Assembly: GCA_041660045.1 (NCBI GenBank)
Contig: JBAZXA010000012.1
Coordinates: forward strand, 1-64,000
Direction: 5' to 3'
Length of the DNA: 64,000 nucleotides
DNA from: WM-3-3 sp041660045
GTDB taxonomy: Bacteria; Pseudomonadota; Gammaproteobacteria; Methylococcales; Methylomonadaceae
The notes under the pieces: generated by a model
What the model was told of the DNA's origin: nothing
Databases searched by the model: none
What the model saw: only the letters and a program-made list of their open reading frames with translations
Program-made: the position numbers and the translations under genes
Shown: in pieces, positions 1-9,300 of the stretch
Numbering within the stretch: position 1 is the stretch's first letter
How the letters are laid out: the number at the start of each line of letters is the position of its first letter

Positions 1-3000
1 ATTCGGGCAGGATGTTGAGCTGGCTGGCGGCTTGTGCCGGGTCGGCCTGCAGGGCCTGCACCAGGCTTTGCAGTGCCGTCGCCAAGTAGTGTACCAGGCG
101 TTCCGGTTCCAAGCCTTCGTGGCATTGGGCTGTTAAAACAAACTGCTGGCCTATGTCATCAACGCTAATAGTAATAGGATAATTGGTTTGATCTTCTGTG
201 CTTAATAGTTCTACCTCATCCCTGCTAAAAAGTTCGGCCATGCTGTCATCAACTAAATGGCTATGCCGGAAATTCATCAAGCTGGTAAATAGCGGCAAGA
301 CACCGCCCACCTTACTGCAACGTTGTGCTAAAGCTAAGGACGCTTGTTCATGATCCAGTAATTCTTGTAAGCGCTTCGAACTCTCCGCGATAACCTCGCG
401 GATACTGCGTTTACCTAATTTAAGGCAAACCGGCAAGGTATTGATATACACACCCAAGGCATTACCCGCAGCACCTGCAGCTTGCAGGCGACCATATAAA
501 ACCGTGCCGAAAACGACTTCATCTCGGCCACAGCATTGCGCTAACACCTGCGCCCACGCCACATGGAACAATAGTGCCGGTGTGGTGCCGAGTTCGCGGG
601 CGTAGGCATAAAGTTTTTGCGATAACACGGGCTCCAGATAGGTTTTGGCCTCGTTAATGCTTTGCCCATTTGCTAGCGTTCCCAAAATTCCGAATGGCGC
701 AGTAGGTTCGGTTATTTCACTAAGTAGGCCGCGAAAATACGCTTCATGCTGTTCAGTTTGGCTTTGATTAATTTGCGCGACCAAATTTCGGTAAGGTACC
801 GAGGCCGGTAGGCTAGCTGTTTGCGCTTTAAGAATTAAATTGATTTCCGATAAAATTAACTGCAAGGTGTAATTATCATCGACTAAATGATGGTTAATTA
901 AGGACAGCAAGTATTGCCCACCAGGCTGCTCGGCAGTGATGTAGGCTTTAAATAGTGGTGGCGATTGTAAATTCATCGGCAAACGCTGCGGCTCGGTTTG
1001 TTTTATAAATTCTTGATAGCAGTTATTGCTACCTGGGAAATCAAGTTCAAAAACAGGTAAGCGGGCTTCCCGATGCACTATTTGTAAGGCTTCTGGCAAG
1101 CCTTGCCAATGAAAACTGGTGCGCAAGATGTCATGCCGGTCAATAACCTGTTGCAAAGCAGCTAAAAACTTATCTAAGCTGCCCCGAGTTTTAAAGCGTA
1201 AGACAACGCGTTTAACATAAGTGTCGTGCTCAGGGTTGAGCATATGATGAAACAGGATGCCTTCTTGCAGTGGCGCCAAGGGATAAATATCTTGGATATT
1301 GCTGACGCCACCCGTAACGCTGTCGACTAAGCTGTCGATTTGCTGTTGATTCAATGTCACAAGCGGTAGCAGCGCTGGCGTAATCTGCAGACTATCCGCT
1401 GTTATTAAATTGGCTGGGGCAAGCATGCGCTGGTCACGTGGTCTATCCGTTAAGGATGCCGCCATATCTGTCAGTACAGGATGGGCAAATATATTCACCA
1501 CATCTGCTTCATAGCCGTTTTGCTGCAATTGCTCGATCAGTGTGATGGCCATCAACGAATGGCCACCTAATTCGAAGAAATGATCATAGCGTCCCACCCG
1601 TTCAACCCCTAAAAGGGCTTGCCACAATTGCGCCAAGGCAATCTCTGCAGCACTGACTGGTGCTAGGAACGCCGCATCGGGTTCAACGACTTGTTCAGGC
1701 GTAGGCAGTGCCTCTCGGTTTAATTTGCCATTGGCTGTTAACGGAAACGCTTCTAGGCAAACAAAAGCGCTGGGCAGCATGAATTCAGGGAGTGACTCAG
1801 CCAGAAAATGCCTTAATTCACTGGCGTCTACTCTTTCTTCTGCCTGAACATACGCAACTAAGCGCTTGTTACCGGGCACATCTTCCCGGGCTATTACGAC
1901 AGCGCTGTGCACGGCGCTATGGCAAAGCAACCGTGCTTCAATTTCACCTAACTCTATACGGTAACCGCGGATTTTAATTTGCTGGTCAATACGACCTAAA
2001 AACTCAAGATTGCCATCAGCCAAGCGCCGTACTAAATCCCCAGATCGATACAAACGGCTGCCATCCATGGCATAAGGGTTAGGTAGAAATTGTTGGGCGG
2101 TTAATGCTGGCCGGTTGATATAGCCTTGGGTAATTGCCAAGCCGCCTATGTAAAGCTCACCGGCAACACCTATAGGCACGGGTTGCAGGTAAGCATCAAG
2201 CACGTAAACAGTTGCGCAATTAATGGGTAGGCCTATAGGCAATACCGGTAAGGTTTCAGCACCAGTGCTCTCATAGACGGTGCTCCACACAGTGGCTTCA
2301 GTCGGGCCGTACTCGTTAAACAATTTAACGTGGGGATAGCGGCGGTGATGGGTATTAGCCAGTTCTGACAAACAAGCTTCACCGGCAACAATCACATGGC
2401 TAAGTGACGTTAAGGCTTGGACATGGTTGCCGTTAGCTATTGCTGAATAAAAACTCGGCAAAGTCAATAAATGGCTAACCTGATGCTGTTTAATTAATGC
2501 CCTTAATGCAGCAGGGTCTTGGGCTTGTTCGGGTAATGGCAAACACAGCCCGCCACCACCGCATAAAGTCCAAAAAATACCGGCTACGGAGCTGTCAAAA
2601 GCAAACGATGACAATAACAAAAAACACGCGGGTGGTCCTTGGTAATACGCGTTGCGCGCTTGCGTTGAATACCATAAATTGCTATGGCTAACGCTAACGC
2701 CTTTAGGTTGTCCGGTTGAACCTGAGGTGTAAATGATGTAAGCCGTATTCACAGGCTGGGCTAGACATACTGGCGTAGTCGGCGGATAGTTTTTAAAATC
2801 ACCGTCTAGGCTGACAGCTACAGCGCCATTGGTGTGTAGGCGCTGAGCCAGTGCCGTTTGGCTAAGCAAAATTTGCACACCCGCGTCTTGGCAGATAAAG
2901 TTTAAGCGCTCTTGGGGATAACTAGGGTCTAGCGGCACATATGCCGCGCCAGCTTTTAACACCGCCAGCAAACCTATGATTAATTCCAGCGAGCGCTCGG

Positions 3001-4666
3001 CACAAACGCCTATACGTGTTTCTGGTTTAGCGCCTAGGCTAATTAAATGATGCGCTAATTGATTCGCGCGCGCAGCCAACACCCGATAATTGATTATGCT
3101 TTCACCAATAATCAACGCGTCTTTATCTGGCTTAGATTGTACTTGCTGGTCAATTAACGCCAATAGATTTTCAGGCGGATTTTTTGATGGTGTTAACGTC
3201 GGAATATTCCACCCGGTAACTAACATTTGCCTTTCGGGTTCTGATAGTAATAAATACCGGCCCAATGGTAAATTATCGTGCTCAACTATGCCTTTTAAAA
3301 GGTTCCCGAAATGGCTGGCAATTCTAGGCAAGGTGGCAGGATTGAATAAATCATTACTGTATTCAATGCTAATATCTAACTGAGCATTGTTCTCTTCCAC
3401 AAGAAACGTCAAATCAAATTGCGCGACACGGCTTTCCAAACCGACCGGACTCACCTGCAAACCCGGCCAAGCTAAATCTTGCGCTGGGGCATTTTGCACA
3501 GTCAGCATTACCTGAAATAAAGGCGTCCTCATGCTTGGTTTAAGATTATCCACCGCCGCTAACAATTGGCCGTAGCTGACATCCTGATAATCCTGATCCA
3601 ATAAGGCTTGCCCGCGGATTTGCTGTAGCAGCTCAGTGAAGCGCATCGCAGAATTGAGTTGGCTACGCAGGACTAAGGTATTAACAAAAAAACCGATCAG
3701 CGGGGTAGTTTGCGCCTGCTGACGGCCAGCTGCCGTATAGCCCATGGCGATATCTTGGCTAGCACTATAACGCTGCAATAAAATAGTTAAGGCAGACGCC
3801 AGCACCATAAACAAGCTAGCGTTGTGTCGCCGGGCTACTTGTTTAATGGCAAGGCTTAACTCCATAGACAAGTTAAACCGGTATAGGCCACCGCTATAGC
3901 TGGGCATAGCTGGTCTGGGGCGGTCTATGGGCAAGCGCAGTAGTGCTGTATGAGCTTGCAATTTTTGCTGCCAATACGGCAATAGCTTGTCATCGGCATT
4001 GTTTTGTTGACGTTGCCAAGTCGCGTAATCACCATAGTGCAGGCTTAATGCCGGCAATTTTGATGGCTGACCTGCGCTTAAATCGCTATATAAAGTTGCC
4101 ACTTCTTGCATAAAGACATTAACTGACCAGCGATCCGAAACAATATGATGCAAGGCAATCAGCAAGCGATGTTTTTGTGGCGCTAAACGTAGCAATAATG
4201 CCCGGATTGGCTGTGGCAACGCCAAATTAAAAGGTGCGCGTATAAACCTATCGGCACAATTTTGAAAACAGCGCGTAATAGCAGCCTCTGGCAGCTGACT
4301 GAGATCAACAGTCGGCAAACTGATAGGGTTAAATTCAGCAACACGCTGCACCACACCTGCTGACTCACGGCTAAAGCTACTGCGTAAAATTTCATGGCGG
4401 CGTACCACTTGGTTTACACTTTGCGCCAACGCGGCACAGTTTAATAAACCCTCAAATTCAACAGCTCCAGCCACGTTGTAAATAGGATTTTCTGGTTCCA
4501 GTTGCGACAGCAACCATAAAGGTTCTTGCGCATTCGATAACGGCGCTAAAGTTGGCGTCTCCCGCAGCGGTATGGCATGGCCGGGCGCTAAATTGTTTTT
4601 GTACAGCGACAGTAATTTTGCCCGTTTTTGTTGGTCGTCTACATTTTTTGCTGTGACTTCTTGCAT
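1..4666 (-). CDS. Non-ribosomal peptide synthetase, C-A-PCP-C (cut by window edge)
   Basis: This is the N-terminal 1,555 residues of a synthetase whose 3' end lies beyond position 1; the frame is open throughout. Domains in order: condensation (about 25-460, HHIVSDRW near residue 172), adenylation (about 490-975, with YTSGSTGQPKG and NEYGPTE), peptidyl carrier (LGGHS, Ser about 1037) and a second condensation domain (about 1110-1550) that opens with IYPLAPLQEGILFHH and has HHLVDDN. That opening is typical of dual condensation/epimerisation domains, so the residue loaded here may become D. By hand alignment to GrsA the ten-residue pocket code is D-S-A-T-I-A-E-V-W-K. I recall no exact match; it is somewhat like the BacC histidine code. 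The start at 4666 has an AGGCGG Shine-Dalgarno 5 nt upstream. It is the next gene after the CmlA-like gene and extends the acyl-Ser chain made by the upstream synthetase. Confidence 0.93.
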   Translation of the reverse strand, partial: MQEVTAKNVDDQQKRAKLLSLYKNNLAPGHAIPLRETPTLAPLSNAQEPLWLLSQLEPENPIYNVAGAVEFEGLLNCAALAQSVNQVVRRHEILRSSFSRESAGVVQRVAEFNPISLPTVDLSQLPEAAITRCFQNCADRFIRAPFNLALPQPIRALLLRLAPQKHRLLIALHHIVSDRWSVNVFMQEVATLYSDLSAGQPSKLPALSLHYGDYATWQRQQNNADDKLLPYWQQKLQAHTALLRLPIDRPRPAMPSYSGGLYRFNLSMELSLAIKQVARRHNASLFMVLASALTILLQRYSASQDIAMGYTAAGRQQAQTTPLIGFFVNTLVLRSQLNSAMRFTELLQQIRGQALLDQDYQDVSYGQLLAAVDNLKPSMRTPLFQVMLTVQNAPAQDLAWPGLQVSPVGLESRVAQFDLTFLVEENNAQLDISIEYSNDLFNPATLPRIASHFGNLLKGIVEHDNLPLGRYLLLSEPERQMLVTGWNIPTLTPSKNPPENLLALIDQQVQSKPDKDALIIGESIINYRVLAARANQLAHHLISLGAKPETRIGVCAERSLELIIGLLAVLKAGAAYVPLDPSYPQERLNFICQDAGVQILLSQTALAQRLHTNGAVAVSLDGDFKNYPPTTPVCLAQPVNTAYIIYTSGSTGQPKGVSVSHSNLWYSTQARNAYYQGPPACFLLLSSFAFDSSVAGIFWTLCGGGGLCLPLPEQAQDPAALRALIKQHQVSHLLTLPSFYSAIANGNHVQALTSLSHVIVAGEACLSELANTHHRRYPHVKLFNEYGPTEATVWSTVYESTGAETLPVLPIGLPINCATVYVLDAYLQPVPIGVAGELYIGGLAITQGYINRPALTAQQFLPNPYAMDGSRLYRSGDLVRRLADGNLEFLGRIDQQIKIRGYRIELGEIEARLLCHSAVHSAVVIAREDVPGNKRLVAYVQAEERVDASELRHFLAESLPEFMLPSAFVCLEAFPLTANGKLNREALPTPEQVVEPDAAFLAPVSAAEIALAQLWQALLGVERVGRYDHFFELGGHSLMAITLIEQLQQNGYEADVVNIFAHPVLTDMAASLTDRPRDQRMLAPANLITADSLQITPALLPLVTLNQQQIDSLVDSVTGGVSNIQDIYPLAPLQEGILFHHMLNPEHDTYVKRVVLRFKTRGSLDKFLAALQQVIDRHDILRTSFHWQGLPEALQIVHREARLPVFELDFPGSNNCYQEFIKQTEPQRLPMNLQSPPLFKAYITAEQPGGQYLLSLINHHLVDDNYTLQLILSEINLILKAQTASLPASVPYRNLVAQINQSQTEQHEAYFRGLLSEITEPTAPFGILGTLANGQSINEAKTYLEPVLSQKLYAYARELGTTPALLFHVAWAQVLAQCCGRDEVVFGTVLYGRLQAAGAAGNALGVYINTLPVCLKLGKRSIREVIAESSKRLQELLDHEQASLALAQRCSKVGGVLPLFTSLMNFRHSHLVDDSMAELFSRDEVELLSTEDQTNYPITISVDDIGQQFVLTAQCHEGLEPERLVHYLATALQSLVQALQADPAQAASQLNILPE

Positions 4667-4709
4667 ATTTACCGCCTGTTGCTTGGTCTGGAACGTCTTG
4701 TGGAAAAAA

Positions 4710-6320
4710 CTAGTTTTGGCTTGATATTAAAATTTCATCTTTGCCATATAAGCGTTTAGCAACTGAGAATCCTTTGCTTTCACAAGCTGTGATTAATTGC
4801 TCGATTTCCTGCATATAAACATCATTGTCATCCGGTTCTAAGGCCATAAAATATTGCAGCCAAGGTTCACGGCCGATGGCATAGATGTAGACTTGCTGAC
4901 TGTTGACCGCCGCCAATAAATTCATGGCGGCTACGGCGTTACTGCCGTTGGATCGGCGGGATTGGCATAGCTTGTAATCGGGCAGTTTTGGCAACAAAGC
5001 CCCGTAAACCCAAGACAATGGCGCACCGACGCATTCCATACCTAAAAAAACAATATCTATTTTGCCGCGCTGGGCGCACAAGTTTTCGTAGATACGTTTA
5101 TCTAGACAATTGGAATCGGCAGCAAATAAAAATTGGCTATGCCCTGCCCGTACCAGATACCCAGTTTTAGCAAAAGGTAAATCATTGTGTTCACCTAAAA
5201 AGGGCACGGCGACAATTTCACCTAGATCAAAGCTGAGGCTATCCAACGGGTCAACTTCCTGTATCTGGTGAAAACCCAATTCCCGCGCCATCAACCTTAA
5301 CGAAATATCGCCGTAAAATACCCCTGAACCCTTAGGTACCACCAAGCAAGCAATTTTGTGGCGCAGCCTGAGTAAGGTTTCAAACACAAAGTGATCGTGA
5401 TGGCCATGGGTAATCAACACATAATCAATTTTTTCCGGCAAATCCTGAAAGCTGAAACGCTCAATACCGCCTTGTTCAGGGTTAACTGCAATAAACGGGT
5501 CGATTAAAATTACCGTACCGTTAAACTCAATCAAGACACAGGCATGGCCAAAATAACGGATACGCACACCGTCCCCTTGCCAGCCTAGGGTAAGCCGTAC
5601 TGGCTCGCTACTTAGCAGAGGCAGCAGTTTGTCGTCATCACTAGCATCCAAATTTAATAATTCGCGGATATAACTTAGCGGTTGCGGCTGGCTATCCAGT
5701 TTAAATAAATCGTCTATGCGTTCTTCGGAAAAAGCGATGTGCCACTCTATAGCCGTTTTATTCGGTAACCGTGGCGTACTCATGTAATACGCCCGCATAC
5801 GGTCATGGCTTTGGCTAAACAAAAACAGTGCTTGCCTTTGTTTTTTGTAATGCGCGCTGCAATACAATAGGCTCTCAAGGCAACGTACAATAGGCCGGCT
5901 GTTATAGTCGTAAAGCAATTCCACAAAACCACGCAGGCTTTCCGGCAAGGTGGCATAAAAACCATCCAGGCTTTGCCCGACAGCCTCCTTATCAAGTCGT
6001 TTCTGGAACTCGATTAAATCTTGGGCAAAGGCTAAATCAGCTTTGTGCTCATGCACTAAGTTATCCAGTAAGGCCTGCACAGCAGGAACATGGTCTAGGG
6101 GTAAATTAACAAAAGCCCCGCCCAATAATTGGGGATTTTGGCTAGACTTCACATGCGATTCAGGATGTTTTAAATACGATTCCAGTGTTTTTTTCTGATA
6201 ATTCAGCAGATGCAAACTATAAACTGCTGGGGAAAAAGTATGCGGCCAGGCTACCCAATGGTCGATTAGGGCTTCCGCCACCGTAGAATCAGCTAGGCGG
6301 TATAGGGTTGGTGTGCTCAT
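4710..6320 (-). CDS. CmlA-like metallo-beta-lactamase-fold beta-hydroxylase
   Basis: This 536-residue protein has an N-terminal helical domain of about 240 residues followed by a metallo-beta-lactamase fold. The length and layout match CmlA, the dinuclear-iron monooxygenase that beta-hydroxylates an aminoacyl group held on an NRPS carrier domain. Visible ligands are H305, H307, D309 and H310 (THGHHDH), E377 (LGEH) and D402 (FAADSN). From memory these lie within one residue of the iron ligands of CmlA. A last C-terminal His ligand is not evident; the region around YAIGREPW (480-487) is where I would expect it. It lies between the two synthetase genes in the same operon, which fits tailoring of a carrier-bound residue. 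A plain MBL hydrolase (UlaG-like) is the alternative, but the long N-terminal domain argues against it. Confidence 0.72.
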   Translation of the reverse strand: MSTPTLYRLADSTVAEALIDHWVAWPHTFSPAVYSLHLLNYQKKTLESYLKHPESHVKSSQNPQLLGGAFVNLPLDHVPAVQALLDNLVHEHKADLAFAQDLIEFQKRLDKEAVGQSLDGFYATLPESLRGFVELLYDYNSRPIVRCLESLLYCSAHYKKQRQALFLFSQSHDRMRAYYMSTPRLPNKTAIEWHIAFSEERIDDLFKLDSQPQPLSYIRELLNLDASDDDKLLPLLSSEPVRLTLGWQGDGVRIRYFGHACVLIEFNGTVILIDPFIAVNPEQGGIERFSFQDLPEKIDYVLITHGHHDHFVFETLLRLRHKIACLVVPKGSGVFYGDISLRLMARELGFHQIQEVDPLDSLSFDLGEIVAVPFLGEHNDLPFAKTGYLVRAGHSQFLFAADSNCLDKRIYENLCAQRGKIDIVFLGMECVGAPLSWVYGALLPKLPDYKLCQSRRSNGSNAVAAMNLLAAVNSQQVYIYAIGREPWLQYFMALEPDDNDVYMQEIEQLITACESKGFSVAKRLYGKDEILISSQN

Positions 6321-6364
6321 AAAGGTTCTGTTGGTGAGTGGTTAAGCGTTGAGCTTTTGATGGT

Positions 6365-9300
6365 TTAATCGTTTTGAAACTCGACTAATTTTTCAACAAA
6401 TTCAGCGATAGTCGGCGCCTCAAATACGGTTTTAACGGGAACGTCTATAGCGAAATCTTGTTTGATCCGCGTAGCAATTTGCACTGCCGATAAGGAATGC
6501 CCGCCTAAATCGAAAAAATCGTCATGGATACTTAAGCTGTCCACGCCTAAAACTTGTTGCCAAATTTCAGCAATAATTTGTTCGACTTCATCACGTGGCG
6601 CTTGATAGGCTGCACGAGGCCGCAATACCACTTGCATACTAGCTAAGGCATTGCGCTCCAGCTTGCCATTACTGCTTAGCGGTAATGCTGGCAAATAAAC
6701 CGCTGTTACGGGCAGCATAAAATCTGGCAAGGTTAAGCTTAAATAGGCTTTTAGGGCCGCCCAGTCCGGGGCATTGCTTTCGGTAGCTAAGTACGCTACC
6801 AAAAACTTGTCCCCAGCTTGATCCTGATTGACTAAAACAGCAGCTTGAAGGATGGCAGGATGCTGTAATAAACACGCTTCAATTTCGCCCAATTCAATTC
6901 TAAAACCACGGATTTTGATTTGATGGTCTACCCTGTCCAGATATTCAATATCGCCATTACAATGGTAGCGGACTATATCGCCGGTCCGATACAGACGTTG
7001 GCCCGGCAACTCGCTGTAAGGATTGGCAATAAAGCGCTCTGCCGTTAAATCCGGCCGCTTAAAATATCCCCGCGCCAAACCGACACCACCAATATATAAC
7101 TCACCATTAACGCCGATAGGGACCGGCTTTAAAAAAGCATCCAGCACAAAAATTTGTAAATTGGCGATGGCCCGGCCTATCGGCACGCAGTGTAAGGTCT
7201 CGTCATTTAGGCAGAGATGGCTGGTGACATCGATAGCCGCTTCAGTAGGCCCGTAAAGATTATGTAATTGCACGGCTGGCAAAGCCGCATGAAAACGCTT
7301 GGCTAAGGCCAGCGGTAAGGCTTCACCGCTGCATAACACGCGTTTAAGGCTGCTGCAGTCATGCAAATTAGCTTGCTCCAAAAATACTTGCAGCATCGAT
7401 GGCACAAAATGTATGGTACTGACCTGCCTGCTGTGGATTAGCTTTATTAAGTATTGCGGGTCTTGATGCCCCTGTGGCTTGGCTACCACTAAGCGGGCAC
7501 CTGAAATCAAGGGCAGAAAAAATTCCCACACTGAAACGTCAAAACTAAACGGCGTTTTTTGCAAGACAGTATCGGCCTGATTTAGCTGGTAGTGCTTTTG
7601 CGCCCAGAGTAAACGGTTAACAACGGCCTGGTGCTGGTTCATCACGCCTTTGGGTTGGCCCGTGGAGCCTGAGGTATAGATGATATAAGCCAAATGGCTG
7701 CTGCTTAACCCCAAGTTAGCCCATAGCGGGTTCGACGATGGCAAAGTTGGCAGGACATTGTTTTCTGCCGCATCTAAAATTACTACAGGTATCCCGCCGT
7801 GATAGTCACTCAAACGCTCAGCAAATAACTGTTGTGTTAACAGCATGGCGGGTTTGCAGTCTTGCAGCATATGTTGCAAGCGTTGTTCAGGGTAAGCTGG
7901 GTCTAAAGGCACATAAGCGGCACCAGCTTTTAACACTGACAGCAAGCCTATAACCATGGTTAAGCTGCGTTCAAAGCAAACCGCCACCCGGTCATCCGGC
8001 CTGATACCTTGGCCAATCAAATAATGCGCCCACCGGTTGGCTTGCTGGTTAAGCACAGAATAGCTTAAGCAGGTTGATTCGTAGATTAACGCTACAGCGT
8101 CTGGCGTACGTGCCACTTGTTGTTCAAATAAATGCTGTATACACAAATCTTGCGGGAAACTTGCAGCATTGGCATTCCACACTGTCAATTGTTGCTGCAA
8201 CTCTGGTTCTGGCAGTAACGTTAAGCCTCCAATTGCTTGGCTAGGCTTGTCTAATACCGCATTCAGCAAACACTGGTAATGGCCAGCCATGCGCTGTATA
8301 GTGCCCGCCTCAAACAAGTCTTTACGGTATTGCAATGATGCCGAGATATTATCCCCCATCACGGCCATCATCAAAGTGATGTCAAATTGGGCAATGTTTT
8401 CGGATAAATTAACACTGCTGGCTTTTAATTCTGGCCATGACAGCGGCGCCTCAGGCAAACCTAAGGCAACTTTAGCCGCATCGGCTTGTCTTGTGGCATC
8501 GCCTTGTAGCGTAAAACAAACACGATAAAAGGGTGAAATACTGCCATCGCGCTCGGGCTGCAGCTTTTCTGCCAGTAATGACAATGGATAATCCTGGTGC
8601 TGTAACGCCGCCAATACGCTTTGCTTGACCTCATCCATAAAGCTCAGGAATGGCTTGCTGCCTTTAGGATTAGCCCGTATCGCTACCGGATTGACAAAAT
8701 AACCCACCACGTTACCAAAGCGTTTTTGGGGACGGCCAGCCGTAGGTGACCCTACTATGAGGTCTTGTTGCCCGCTATACCGGTAAAGTAAGCTTAAATA
8801 TACCGAAAGCAGTAAAACGTTTATAGTTACCCCAGATTGCTTAGCCAAGGCATGGGCTTTGTTCGAGGTATCCTTATCCAACACAAAGGTTTCAAAACCG
8901 CCGCGATAAGTCGATGACTTGACTGGCAGGCGGTCATACGGCAATTTTAATTTGGGTAATTTCCCGGCTAGCTGCACCTGCCAATAATTGAGTGCCGCCT
9001 GTGCTTGTGGGCTAGCTAAATAATCTTGCTGCCAATTGATAAAATCCGGGTATGCCGTGGTTAATTTAGGCAGATCAAATGAGTGGCCTAACAATTTGGC
9101 GGTATAAATCTGCTTTAACTCATCCAGCAAGATAACCAAAGAACGAAAATCGACTGCAATATGATGCACACACAGCATGAGCAAATAATTGTCATCACTG
9201 CGCTTGAATAATACCGCCCTTAACTTAATATCCTGCCTTAAATCAAAAGGCTGTTTGATGGCATCGCTTAGCGTGCCTTGGATGTCCTGTTCAGCCAGCC

